Shown here: piece after piece, positions 42,932-53,242 of the stretch | Numbering within the stretch: position 1 is the first letter of the stretch | Layout: every line of letters starts with the position of its first letter | From: Methanobrevibacter sp. | GTDB lineage: Archaea; Methanobacteriota; Methanobacteria; Methanobacteriales; Methanobacteriaceae | Assembly (NCBI RefSeq): GCF_015062935.1 | Contig: NZ_SUTM01000010.1 | Location: 26,455-90,454 of the forward strand | Direction of reading: 5' to 3' | Length of the DNA: 64,000 nt | The notes under the pieces: generated by a model | Seen by the model: the letters and a program-made list of their open reading frames with translations, nothing else | Told to the model about the DNA's origin: nothing | Databases searched by the model: none | Made by a program: the position numbers and the translations under genes

Positions 42932-45900
42932 ACTTTCTTGATTAATTTGTTGTAATAGGTATTTCCAGCAAATGTGACAGTAGCACTAAATGAACCTTTT
43001 TTAGTTAACTTGTTAAGTTTAAAGGTTGCTTGTCCTTTAGTGTTGGTAGTTGCCTTATATGTTTTACCTTTAACTTTAATAGTGATCTTCTGTTTTTTAT
43101 AAACCTTGTTTTTATTAGTTTTTAAGGTAACAACATATTTTTTGGTTTTATCCTTTACCTTAAAGGTTTTTTTAGCTGCGGTTAATTTCACAGTTGCCTT
43201 TTTCACAACAACTTTAACAGTTTTGGTCGCACTGCCAATGACGTCTTCACCGGCAAAAGTAACTTTTGCAGTATAGGTCTTTGGAGCCAATGATGCAGGA
43301 ACAGAAAAGACAGCATCCCCGTCAGATGAAACTATTGTATGATACACCTTATTGTTTAAAGTAATGAGAATTGTTCTTCCAACTAAAACATCTCCCCTGG
43401 TATCCTTCAATGTCATGACAATCTTTTTGCTGGTTCCGTAAGTGGTTGTAACACCAGTAGCAGTTAAAACAGCTGCAACCCTGTAAACTATAAATTTATG
43501 TGACTGTGAAACTTCATTGTATGCATCATTTCCGTGATATGTTGCAACAACATCATACTCGCCAGGACCGATACCGTCAAGAATACATTGTCCGCCTTCA
43601 AGTTCATATTCATACTGGTCTACATTATCCAGAACAAATTCAACATATCCTGTAGCATCTTTCGGTAAAACTGCTTTAAGTACATTTACACCATCCTGTT
43701 TAACTGTAGATAAACTAAGTGCAGGAGTTGATTTGATAATTGTTAATCCTGAAACTTTTGTTTCACCAGTAACCGGATTTATGATAGTAACATTATAGCT
43801 TCCTTTATCCAGACCTGAATCTAGAGTTGCAACTCCATTAGCATCTGTTGTCTTTTTAAATTCTTTAGAACCTACTTTGAAGGTAACTTCCTTATTTTTT
43901 AAAAGATTGCCTGTTGCATCCCTGAATTCTGCAGTGAGTTTTGAAACTGACTGGCCAACAGTACTGCTTGTAACAGTTATTGTTGGTCTTACTACAATTT
44001 CTGATGATATAATTTTATCTTCAAAAGTACAGATAACAGTATGACTTCCGGATTCAAGTATACCATTGAATGTAGCTACACCATTGCTGTCAGTTGTAAG
44101 GTTGTATACTTTATCACCAATAACAACATTGATTATTTCACCGCTGACAGGTCTGTTGAAGTTATTTAATGTAACTTTGAATTTATCACTGCCGCTGTAA
44201 TATTTTGATACTGGCTGAGCAGACAGAGTATAGTTTGTTTTTTCATAGTCAAATTTCAAAGTGGTTGAAAGAATGTTGTTGAAGTTAGGATCCCCGATAT
44301 AGTTTGCATATACTTCATGTGAACCTTCATCAAGAACAATCAGTGCAAGTATTGCTTCACCGTTTTTTATTGTGGAGACATACTTATTTGAATCCATTGT
44401 AAATACTACATTACCAATTGCAGAGGTATGTTCCAAAGTGGCTGTAATAAATACAGAATCTCCACGTTTGTATTTTGAAATTTTAATGGAAGGTGTTGTT
44501 TTATAGATTGTTATTTTTGAATGTTTTCTCTCATTAGTGTACAGATTTACAGCTGTAACGGAGTGAGTTCCAACAGGTAAATCAACATCGACAGCAGCAT
44601 ATCCGTTAGCATCAGTGACTGCACTGTATTCCTTACCGTTAATTATGAATTTGACATCTTCGTTTGCTAAAAGATTGGTATTGAAATTACGGAAAGTTGC
44701 ACCTACTTTTGAATTTAAATATTGGCCGCTTAAAGCAGACATGTCAATTGTTGAATGAACAAAAAGATAATTCATGAGTGTCTGACCTTTATATTCAAAG
44801 AATACCTGATAATCTCCAACTTCCAAATCAGCAAATTCAAATCTGGCCTGTCCATTATCATCAGTTATAGCACTAACTGTTTGATTTGCAACTGTTGCAT
44901 ATACTAATTCACCTTGGACATTATTACCACTTCCATCAGTCACCTGGACTATGGTTCCTGCATTACCATAGGAACATACATAGATTGTTGAAGTTAACTT
45001 ATTTGGATTTGGATCAGAGACTGAAAATGTTTCGGAGTCTGATGAAACTTTGAAATTACCGTCACCTGAAAAGATTGCAGAAACCTCATAATCTCCTACA
45101 GATAACCTACCAATAGTTACACTGGATGAAAGGAAAGTCTTGTTCTCACCCTGTACATTAATTAAACCTGCATCAGCTTTAAAAACATTGCCGCTAACGA
45201 GGAAATTAACATAAGGGTTATTTTGATCAAAACGTACATATTTGGTTATGACTGCATCAGAATCTATAATTGCACTGAATGTTATAGTAGAAGCTGTTTG
45301 GGTGACAGAAACTGAACATTTGGTATCAATTGGTAAAATATCCAATATAAATTGTTTTTTCTCACCACTTACAGGGTTTACAACTGATACAGTATATTTA
45401 GATGCAGGTAAAATAATTTGAGAGATGGCAATACCTGCTACATTGGTAGTGGCATCAACTTTCTCATTAAAAGTGGAATATACGCCATAAAGTTCAATAT
45501 TGAATGAAACTTGTGCATTTGTAAGTGCATTACCATCAGTTTTTAAAAATGATGCTGAAATTTCAGAATCACCATATTCCTGAGAAATGTCCTCAACATT
45601 GATTGTTGACAATACTGTAAATTTGGATGTTGTGGTTTTACCTCCGTATATTGCAGATACATAGTAAGTTCCAACAGGTAAATCGAAATCAATAATAATT
45701 TGCCCGTTAGCATCGGTTTTTTCTACAGAGTATTCTTTATCATCCACTAAAATTCTAACATTTACCCCACTTAACACTTTACCATCCTTGTTTAATGTGA
45801 CACTATATGTTTCAGACCCTCCATAGAATTTGGATACGTCATTTGCAATAATGTGTAAATCTGTCTGTGCGGTTTTAACTACATTAACAGTGAAGTTTAT

Positions 45901-48759
45901 ACTTTTGGAAGCTGCTCTGCTGGATATGAACTGTGCTGATACATTATGCACTCCTTCCTGTTCGAAAGAAATGTTTAGGCATGCTTTTCCGTTTTCTACT
46001 GTTGCAAAATAGTTTTTACCGTCAATAGTGAATTTTACAAGACCGTCCAAAGTCTGTTTGTTTCCGTCAGCTATGAATTCCTGTGGAAGAGCTAATTGAA
46101 TATTGATTACATCACCAAGGTTGATATTGCCGAACGGATTGGATTCTGTGCCTCCGGATTGATCAAGAGCAAGTGATACATCGGATAAAGTTTTTGAATG
46201 GGTGAATGCTTTTATACATGCTACTCCATGAATGTCTTTATATAAATCTCCCCAAGTCTTGCCGTCAGCACTATAAAATGAAATGCCCTCGCCAAAGTTC
46301 ATTTTATTTATTTCATCTGCTGTACAAACAGGGAAAAAACCATATTTTCCATTGAATTTGACAACAACTTCAAAGGTATCTCCTTTTTTCAGTTCAATCT
46401 CATCATTGAGAGGTATTGTATAGTATCCCATTTCTTCAGAAATTCCGTCCTGAGTTGTGACCTGTTTTCCGTTTAGGTATATTGAGACTGTGTAATTTGC
46501 AGGTTCATCGAAATATGTTGAAACAGCTGATAGAATTTCATCATTTTCGGCTGTGAACTGATTTTTTATGAATACCTGATTGGAATTAGTTGTATGGTAA
46601 CCGCTTTTACCTTCAAAGTCGTATTGGTATACATTGCTGTATCCTCTGTCATCGTCAAAAATGAATGTGTATCCGAAACTTATTGACTGTTGGTAAGAGA
46701 GGTATCCGTAACCGTTATATCCCCAACTGGAACCCCAGCTGTTTTTGATTATCCATGCACCTACTGCTTTGTTTCCTAAAAAGTCTGTACTGGTATATTC
46801 ATCATCCCATCCGACGATGGTAACTGCGTGACCTACACCTGATGGCAAGTCAATACCAATTGAAACTGCACCATAATTAAGTACTGCCTTTTTGATATGT
46901 TCATTATCATAGAAACTTGTTCTTTCCGGCAGGATATAAACATTCTGAACGTGTACTATTGCATCATATAATGCGGATAATGAGGAATATTCATCATAAA
47001 CATCATTTACATCATAAGTTGGACCGAACCAGCTTGCCAAATAAGCTATGAACATGTAGAGGTTTCCACCGCTAGCTACTCCAGTATCCAAATCAAAGAG
47101 GGAATATTCATACATTAAGTTTTTAACGTTTTCTTCTGAAAAGTCATAATCGATTCCTGTTGCTTTTTTAAGGCATGCTTCCAATGTTGCAATACCTGAA
47201 AATGCCCAACAGTTACCTCCCTGACCCTGGTCTTTAACTGAAGTAATGTAACCGTATTTTCTTGCATCGTATGAAATCGGTACGGCATCAAATGGTTCAG
47301 GTGAAACTGCAATTATAGGAACATCCTTGAAATAATCGATATCATAAAGGTTTCCATATTTTAACAGCACATAAGAACTGTCATAGGTATTTCCGCTTTC
47401 TACAACATCAACTTTGTTTCCGTCGATGAATACCAATTCACCTTCATCTGCTGTTGAAAGTGTAAATTTGTTGTTTTTTAAATTGAATGAATCTGAAAGT
47501 CTGTTAAATACGCTTCCACCACTGCTTGCACGGGTGTTGTTGAAGTTATTTCCGGTGAGTGCTACACTTCCGTACATGTTGTATATTGAACCTCCGTAGT
47601 GGGTTGCGTAGTTGTTGATGAAATCTGAATTTTTAATAGTTAAATCTGCTTTTAAATTACAGATTGCACCACCAAAATCTGAGTGGCCGTCTTTGAATGA
47701 AGAACCATCTACTGTTACTGATCCTCCTGTAGAATAGATTGCTCCTCCAGCATCGTTTAAGGAAGCATAATCATTGAAATCAACATTATTGATACCAATT
47801 TGGCTGAAAAAGGAAGCTATTGCACCACCAAAGCTTATAGCCTGTGATTGTTTAAATTGTGAATCCTTTAAATTAAAAGTACTTGCATTTGTATATATTG
47901 CTCCACCATATTTAGCGTTGTTAAGCTCAAAAGTTGTATCATAAATATTGAAAGTGGATTTTATGCTGTAAATAGCACCTCCAAAATTATCTGCTGAGGA
48001 ATTGTAAAACTCACAGTTTTGAAGGTATGCATTTGTATTGTAAGCTGCTATTACACCACCAGATAACACATCATTATTGTTGAAATTACAGTTAGTTAAA
48101 TTCAAAGTAGTTACCTTATTGGTAGGAGTATCACAGATAATTACTCCTCCGAAAGTGGAATCATACACTTTAGAATTATGATAATATGATAATGTTGGTG
48201 GATAATTTGGATTGAAGCGTGTACTGTCTGTAAATATGACATTATCTGCAATTAAATTAGCCTGATTGTTAATGTGAACACCTACAAGTGTCAAGTCTTT
48301 CAAAACAAAATAAGAATTGTCAGTTACTGTAAAATCAAACTTATTTGTTAAAGCAGACCTTAAAATTGTCTTATCAGCGCTTGCACCAATGAATTTTATT
48401 TGATATTTGGATGATGAATAAATGGAAGTTGAATCGGTTATGTCATAAACACCATCTGCAAAATAAGCAGTAGTACCAAATTTTATCCTGTCTGATTTAT
48501 AAACTTTATAAGGATTTTCCAGGGTACCAACACCATCCGCACTTGCTGAAGCATCAAAATAAATCACATTGGAGGATATTACATCTCCAAGCTTATCATC
48601 AGTGCTGTTTAATTCATTACTGCTTACTTGAAGCTCGTCTAAAGCTAAGTCTCCTTGACTTAACGTTTCATTTACAGTATCATTTGCAAAAACGGCCGAT
48701 GCACTTAAACATATGCATGCCATAATGCAAACAATTAATATTATCTGTTTAAATTTCAT
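42913..48759 (-). CDS. Giant adhesin-like protein 3 carrying a papain-family (C1) peptidase domain
   Basis: 1948 residues from the ATG at 48759 (GGTG upstream; a GTG three codons earlier is unlikely). Signal peptide to about residue 27. Residues 60-490: beta-helix with GGAIY-type repeats. Residues 495-740: papain-like peptidase, with YGYITSVKDQGQGGNCWAFSG (quoted in part): Gln511, Cys517 in NCWAFS, His644 in GHAVTIVGWDD, Asn673 in IKNSWGSSWG, so the full C1A catalytic set is intact. Residues 880-1860: about nine Ig-like domains. C-terminus: the same Lys-rich domain as adhesin 2. The peptidase could cut peptide cross-links of pseudomurein, surface proteins, or prey proteins; which one is unknown. 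Strong terminator downstream. Confidence 0.82.
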   Translation of the reverse strand: MKFKQIILIVCIMACICLSASAVFANDTVNETLSQGDLALDELQVSSNELNSTDDKLGDVISSNVIYFDASASADGVGTLENPYKVYKSDRIKFGTTAYFADGVYDITDSTSIYSSSKYQIKFIGASADKTILRSALTNKFDFTVTDNSYFVLKDLTLVGVHINNQANLIADNVIFTDSTRFNPNYPPTLSYYHNSKVYDSTFGGVIICDTPTNKVTTLNLTNCNFNNNDVLSGGVIAAYNTNAYLQNCEFYNSSADNFGGAIYSIKSTFNIYDTTFELNNAKYGGAIYTNASTFNLKDSQFKQSQAISFGGAIASFFSQIGINNVDFNDYASLNDAGGAIYSTGGSVTVDGSSFKDGHSDFGGAICNLKADLTIKNSDFINNYATHYGGSIYNMYGSVALTGNNFNNTRASSGGSVFNRLSDSFNLKNNKFTLSTADEGELVFIDGNKVDVVESGNTYDSSYVLLKYGNLYDIDYFKDVPIIAVSPEPFDAVPISYDARKYGYITSVKDQGQGGNCWAFSGIATLEACLKKATGIDYDFSEENVKNLMYEYSLFDLDTGVASGGNLYMFIAYLASWFGPTYDVNDVYDEYSSLSALYDAIVHVQNVYILPERTSFYDNEHIKKAVLNYGAVSIGIDLPSGVGHAVTIVGWDDEYTSTDFLGNKAVGAWIIKNSWGSSWGYNGYGYLSYQQSISFGYTFIFDDDRGYSNVYQYDFEGKSGYHTTNSNQVFIKNQFTAENDEILSAVSTYFDEPANYTVSIYLNGKQVTTQDGISEEMGYYTIPLNDEIELKKGDTFEVVVKFNGKYGFFPVCTADEINKMNFGEGISFYSADGKTWGDLYKDIHGVACIKAFTHSKTLSDVSLALDQSGGTESNPFGNINLGDVINIQLALPQEFIADGNKQTLDGLVKFTIDGKNYFATVENGKACLNISFEQEGVHNVSAQFISSRAASKSINFTVNVVKTAQTDLHIIANDVSKFYGGSETYSVTLNKDGKVLSGVNVRILVDDKEYSVEKTDANGQIIIDFDLPVGTYYVSAIYGGKTTTSKFTVLSTINVEDISQEYGDSEISASFLKTDGNALTNAQVSFNIELYGVYSTFNEKVDATTNVAGIAISQIILPASKYTVSVVNPVSGEKKQFILDILPIDTKCSVSVTQTASTITFSAIIDSDAVITKYVRFDQNNPYVNFLVSGNVFKADAGLINVQGENKTFLSSSVTIGRLSVGDYEVSAIFSGDGNFKVSSDSETFSVSDPNPNKLTSTIYVCSYGNAGTIVQVTDGSGNNVQGELVYATVANQTVSAITDDNGQARFEFADLEVGDYQVFFEYKGQTLMNYLFVHSTIDMSALSGQYLNSKVGATFRNFNTNLLANEDVKFIINGKEYSAVTDANGYAAVDVDLPVGTHSVTAVNLYTNERKHSKITIYKTTPSIKISKYKRGDSVFITATLEHTSAIGNVVFTMDSNKYVSTIKNGEAILALIVLDEGSHEVYANYIGDPNFNNILSTTLKFDYEKTNYTLSAQPVSKYYSGSDKFKVTLNNFNRPVSGEIINVVIGDKVYNLTTDSNGVATFNGILESGSHTVICTFEDKIISSEIVVRPTITVTSSTVGQSVSKLTAEFRDATGNLLKNKEVTFKVGSKEFKKTTDANGVATLDSGLDKGSYNVTIINPVTGETKVSGLTIIKSTPALSLSTVKQDGVNVLKAVLPKDATGYVEFVLDNVDQYEYELEGGQCILDGIGPGEYDVVATYHGNDAYNEVSQSHKFIVYRVAAVLTATGVTTTYGTSKKIVMTLKDTRGDVLVGRTILITLNNKVYHTIVSSDGDAVFSVPASLAPKTYTAKVTFAGEDVIGSATKTVKVVVKKATVKLTAAKKTFKVKDKTKKYVVTLKTNKNKVYKKQKITIKVKGKTYKATTNTKGQATFKLNKLTKKGSFSATVTFAGNTYYNKLIKKVKITVK

Positions 48760-49010
48760 TAAAAACACCGGAATTATTTAAATAATTTTCATTAATATAT
48801 TATATTTATATGTTTAACATATATTAACTTAATTGTAAAAAAAGCTAAAAAACGGATTAAAATTCATTTTTTTCTAAATTCGGACTCTTTCAAAAACTTT
48901 GTTAATTTGAAATTTTCTACGAAAGTTAGTTGTGAATTTTTAATTCTGTTTAAAAATAGATAAATTTAATAAAGAGTTGAGTAAAAGTTTTTAAAAAAAT
49001 CAACAGCTAA

Positions 49011-49058
49011 TAAAAAAAAAAAGAAAATGAAGTTATGAGGCCGTTTCCTCAACTTCAT
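49011..49058 (-). terminator. Terminator of the antiporter gene
   Basis: ATGAAGTT (49027-49034) and AACTTCAT (49051-49058), with an inner GAGG/CCTC pairing, form a hairpin over the stop codon; a long T-tract follows on the minus strand. Confidence 0.55.
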
Positions 49059-50769
49059 CGAAATCTACTTTTTCACCAAGTATTTTAAGACCAACATACA
49101 TTGCTACAACACCTATTGGGATACAGATGTACCATGGTACTCCAAATCCTGCAGGCAGGTAACCTAAAACTACTGCAATAACAGCTACAAATATTGCATA
49201 GTAGATTTGTGTTTGAACGTGGTCTATGTGGTTACAGCTTGTTCCCATTGATGAGAGAATTGTGGTATCTGAAATCGGTGAACAGTGGTCTCCGAAAATA
49301 GCACCTGTAAGTACACCACTTGTACAGACAACTGTAAAGCTCATGTCTCCTGAACTTACTGCCCATCCTAAAGGAATTGCGAGAGGCATTAAGATACTCA
49401 TTGTACCGTAAGCTGTACCTGTTGCAAATGAAATCAGCGCTCCTAAAACAAAGATAAGTGTAGGAACAATGAATGCAGGTAATGATCCGCTTAAAACACC
49501 TACAAGGTAATCTGCAGTACCGACATCTCCGATTACTCCACCTAAGGACCATGCAAGAAGCAGAATTACACCGGTAATAACGATTGTTTTCATACCACCG
49601 ATCCATTCAGATATTGCATCTTCGATTGTGAGTATTTTTTCACCTACTGCCATGACGATTGCAACGATGGATGCTAAAAGTGCAGCCTGGAACAGTGCAA
49701 CAGATGCGTCTGATGCAGATAATGCTTCGAAAATACCGTTGAATGATAATGGAGCTGTTTTCATTAATGTAATTAATGCCTGATCTTCACCGCCCAAGAT
49801 GGTGGTGTATCCGCTCCAGTAGAATGCGATAAGTGCACCTACAATCAAGGTAAGAATTGGAATGATAGCATTCCATACGGATAATTTGATTCCTTCAACC
49901 GGTTTTACTTCATCAAAACCAGGAGCTTCTGCAGCAGTGACAGGTTCATCGTCTTTTCTAGCACGTGCTTTTTGTTCCGCTTTTTTCATTGGACCGAATT
50001 CGTATAATGTAGCTGCTGAAATTACAATGAAAATTAAGATAAAGATGTTGTAGAACCTGTATGGAATTGTTTGCAAGAATATTCCGAAACCGGTAGCATT
50101 TGCCACACCTACAGATTGGAAACCTGCAGCGATTAAACTGATTTCAAGACCAATCCATGTGGAAATGATTGCAATACCTGCAACAGGAGCTGCAGTTGCG
50201 TCAACTACAAATGCTAATTTTTCTCTTGATACTTTAAGTTTGTCCATTACCGGCCTCATGATAGGACCGACAATAAGTGAGTTCGCATAATCGTCAAAGA
50301 ATACACATAATCCTAATAACCAGGTGAACAGTTGAGCTTTTCTTGGAGTGTTAGCTCTTTTTGCAAATGCATCCGCAAGAGCTTTCGCCCCACCCATTTT
50401 AGTTATCAGCTGGATGACCCCTCCGATAAGGAGACATTGAAGAATAATACCTGCATTCCATGGGTCGGCCATACAGGTAATAATCTGTGATGCCATGTTA
50501 AGGAATGCATTGACTATTGTTGAGATGATGTTCAAATCTGTTGAACACAGCATGAATTCTCCAACGAAAACACCAATAAACAATGACAGAATTGTTTCTT
50601 TTGTTATGAATGCAAGTATAATTGCTACCAGAGGTGGCAGTAATGTCAATATACCAAATCTAACAGAATTGTCTGCACCGGCAGGTGTTCTTGAAATCCA
50701 CAGTGATAATAAAAATAGAGCTATTAAAGAACCAGCTGTTATGATACCTATCCTTAAATTTCTATCCAT
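49033..50769 (-). CDS. NhaC-family Na+/H+ antiporter-like transporter
   Basis: 578 residues from the ATG at 50769 (GGTGTGAT upstream). Eleven to thirteen membrane helices. Family motifs: FFDDYANSLIVGPIMRPVMD, GLEISLIAAGFQS, ATGTAYGTMSILMPLAIPLG and GAIFGDHCSPISDTTILSS, the last being the signature of NhaC/YqkI-type antiporters. Members exchange Na+ with H+ or a carboxylate/amine substrate (malate, lactate, tyrosine). Here the substrate is unknown. Hairpin terminator at the stop codon. Confidence 0.8.
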   Translation of the reverse strand: MDRNLRIGIITAGSLIALFLLSLWISRTPAGADNSVRFGILTLLPPLVAIILAFITKETILSLFIGVFVGEFMLCSTDLNIISTIVNAFLNMASQIITCMADPWNAGIILQCLLIGGVIQLITKMGGAKALADAFAKRANTPRKAQLFTWLLGLCVFFDDYANSLIVGPIMRPVMDKLKVSREKLAFVVDATAAPVAGIAIISTWIGLEISLIAAGFQSVGVANATGFGIFLQTIPYRFYNIFILIFIVISAATLYEFGPMKKAEQKARARKDDEPVTAAEAPGFDEVKPVEGIKLSVWNAIIPILTLIVGALIAFYWSGYTTILGGEDQALITLMKTAPLSFNGIFEALSASDASVALFQAALLASIVAIVMAVGEKILTIEDAISEWIGGMKTIVITGVILLLAWSLGGVIGDVGTADYLVGVLSGSLPAFIVPTLIFVLGALISFATGTAYGTMSILMPLAIPLGWAVSSGDMSFTVVCTSGVLTGAIFGDHCSPISDTTILSSMGTSCNHIDHVQTQIYYAIFVAVIAVVLGYLPAGFGVPWYICIPIGVVAMYVGLKILGEKVDFDEVEETAS

Positions 50770-51067
50770 AATCACACCATTTTCCTCTTTTTTAAATAAT
50801 TCATAAATATAATACAAAATTATTGAACATTATTCACATTCCAAATAATTTTTAATAAATGAAACGGATTAATTCAATTTTAATTTAAATTATTTGAATT
50901 ATATAAATTATTATTTATTCTTTTTAATATAAATGTATATTTATTTGATTTTACAAAAAAATGCTAAACATAACAATCACTAGCCCACATATCTTCTAAA
51001 AAAAGGATTTGATAAAAAGAATAATTATATAGTTTAAAAACAATATCTTAAAATAGGTGAAAAAATA

Positions 51068-51571
51068 ATGAAAAAACTTTATGCATTACTCGTTATATTG
51101 ATAATTTTATATATCGGTATTAATGTCGGCGCCAACAATCTGCCTTTTGGAGATTCAACCGCTCTAAACACTACTGATAATGCCAACGCAGGCATCAGCA
51201 CGGGCAACATAAATTTCCCTAAGATTGATAACTTTACCGACAATAAAATCAATGATACTGCCGTTAGCTACAGGGATGCAAACTACAACATGACAATAAA
51301 CGTTTCAACCGTTGACAACAGCCAAAGCGTTGCAGATATTGCATCAGGCCTGTTGAGTTCAGGACGCTACACTTCAAATCAGACTATTGACCAAAACGGA
51401 GTGACAACCTACTTCCTGTACAATGAAGGCAGCGAATCATATAGTGCAGACATATACTTCAGCAAGGACAACCAGAACTTCCTGATTTCAGGTGAAGGCA
51501 TTTCATATGAAAACAGTGACTACTTCATAAACCACTGTAAAAATGTCATTGACGCTATAGGTTCCAAATAG
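51068..51571 (+). CDS. Exported small protein, unknown function
   Basis: 167 residues, with AGGTGA upstream. N-terminal hydrophobic helix (5-22) without an obvious cleavage site, so possibly a membrane anchor, then an Asn/Thr/Asp-rich linker and a compact domain (FTDNKINDTAVSYRDANYN ... NVIDAIGS). Glycosylation-type N-x-S/T sites are frequent. No known family. Single gene; convergent with the GNAT gene, 14 bp apart. Confidence 0.5.
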   Translation: MKKLYALLVILIILYIGINVGANNLPFGDSTALNTTDNANAGISTGNINFPKIDNFTDNKINDTAVSYRDANYNMTINVSTVDNSQSVADIASGLLSSGRYTSNQTIDQNGVTTYFLYNEGSESYSADIYFSKDNQNFLISGEGISYENSDYFINHCKNVIDAIGSK

Positions 51572-51585
51572 ATGAATTCAAGATA

Positions 51586-53025
51586 TTACTTATCTTCAAT
51601 TTCATCAATTATATCTTCATACTCCCCGTTAAATTGCCTCAGGTAATTTAAAACTATTTCTTTTTTATTTAAATTTTGATTTTCATAATAATATTTTTCA
51701 AAATCAGTGTAATCAACCATATTCAGGCAATACATGTCATAGATTTCCAGCGGATGGTTATCCATGAAAGTCAGGCCTTTTTCAGTGACTCTTCCATCAG
51801 CAAAATACAGGCTTTCCTCAAGATAACGTTTCAGTATGGACCATTCGATACCATAGCTGTGCTCTATTGTATATATTGAATATTCAACATCGATTCCCTG
51901 TCTTATCAGCTTTAAAAACTTGTATGCTACAAATCTGATATCCTCATTAAGCTCGATATTGGAATCTGAAAGATAGTCCATGAAACTGTCAAACATTTCA
52001 TCAGGATCATATTTCAGGTTCAGACCGCAGAAGTGGCAGAACTTGTCATGGCTGTCAATTGGCATGCTGCAGTATGGACACACATCGCTGTGGGATTTGA
52101 TTGAAGGCTCAACACGGTCTCCGAAAAGATATGCCAGTCGTATGAACAGGGATTCGTTTAAAATCATTCCCGCTTCATACTCTTCTGTAATCTGCTGCTT
52201 TATTCTTAATGCCTGGTCATAGGTTATGTGGGCATCGTCAATCAGGGTTTCAATGTACGGTGAGAATTCATCACCTTCTCCCACAACATCCTCAAGGGAA
52301 TATGACATTACAGGAAGGCTGTCCTCCAAATCCAAAATCACATTCATTATCTCCACATCCCTTGAGATGAAAATCTGCCTGAGGGCGTCAAAATAGCTTT
52401 CATCCAATACCTTACGCCTTTCCATGCAGTCATAGTGTATTATGTCGTGGTTGAGGGGTTCGCTGTATGCAATTCTGTTGTTTTCCAAATCCAGAAAATG
52501 AATGCTTGCACAGGTATCGAGATCGTAAAAGTGTGTTGAAAGCTCTTCGGATGAATCATACTCTGCATTTGAAAGGACATGGTTTCCCGGAATGATGAAT
52601 TCAAGAGAGCTTGCAACGATTCCTTCAGAAATCCTTTTTGCAAGTCCGTATTTTATCAGAAGTTCAACGACAAGTCTTGTCGGCTCCATGATGCTCGGCT
52701 TGTTATGTTCCTTCATGGTCTTTAGAAGCTCTTCATGAAATATTCCGTTTCCCCGAAACTCCGGAAGAACATAAACGTTGTTTAACGCTACGGTGATGAA
52801 CTGCCTTGAAAAGTCATATGAGCAGAATCCCACAACCCTGTTTTCGAAAACCAGCTCCTTGAAGAGGCTGCATTCATGTGCCTTGAGAATTATTCCCTCC
52901 TCACGCAGAGCGTCAAGAATATACCCATAGTATTTCTCAAGGATTTCCACAACATCCAGCGTATCCTCGGAGAGAAAGACCTTTTGGGTATTGTCATCCT
53001 TTATTATATATTCTCTTTCGGCCAT
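51586..53025 (-). CDS. GNAT acetyltransferase domain plus zinc ribbon, multi-domain protein
   Basis: 479 residues. Residues 50-125 carry a GNAT fold: strand and beta-hairpin LVFENRVVGFCSYDFSR, then VYVLPEFRGNGIFHEELL, with the acetyl-CoA motif FRGNGI at 90-95. The middle part (about 170-300) is acidic and unassigned. A zinc ribbon (CPYC ... CHFC) lies at about 318-337. The C-terminal 140 residues are helical. GGGATGAT precedes the ATG. The substrate is unknown; zinc ribbon and GNAT together could act on a protein or nucleic acid. No operon partner. Confidence 0.55.
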   Translation of the reverse strand: MAEREYIIKDDNTQKVFLSEDTLDVVEILEKYYGYILDALREEGIILKAHECSLFKELVFENRVVGFCSYDFSRQFITVALNNVYVLPEFRGNGIFHEELLKTMKEHNKPSIMEPTRLVVELLIKYGLAKRISEGIVASSLEFIIPGNHVLSNAEYDSSEELSTHFYDLDTCASIHFLDLENNRIAYSEPLNHDIIHYDCMERRKVLDESYFDALRQIFISRDVEIMNVILDLEDSLPVMSYSLEDVVGEGDEFSPYIETLIDDAHITYDQALRIKQQITEEYEAGMILNESLFIRLAYLFGDRVEPSIKSHSDVCPYCSMPIDSHDKFCHFCGLNLKYDPDEMFDSFMDYLSDSNIELNEDIRFVAYKFLKLIRQGIDVEYSIYTIEHSYGIEWSILKRYLEESLYFADGRVTEKGLTFMDNHPLEIYDMYCLNMVDYTDFEKYYYENQNLNKKEIVLNYLRQFNGEYEDIIDEIEDK

Positions 53026-53242
53026 GAAATCATCCCCTCAATACAAAAATAAATTTATTAAAATTATATTGTAACTTAATTATATTTAAAACCATCGTTT
53101 TTCTATTCTTTTTTTAGCCAAATAAAAATATAAAATCTTAGTCATGCCAAAATAATGAAAAATTAGGCATAACTAAACATTTTATTATCATATACAGCTT
53201 ATTTATAAAATATATATTGTATAAATAATATATGTCTAATCA

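Noticed and set aside
48770..49010. AT-rich stretch after adhesin 3 start as a transposon remnant
   Set aside because: A less AT-rich patch near 48880-48960 looked like an IS end, but no inverted repeat or transposase fragment could be confirmed.
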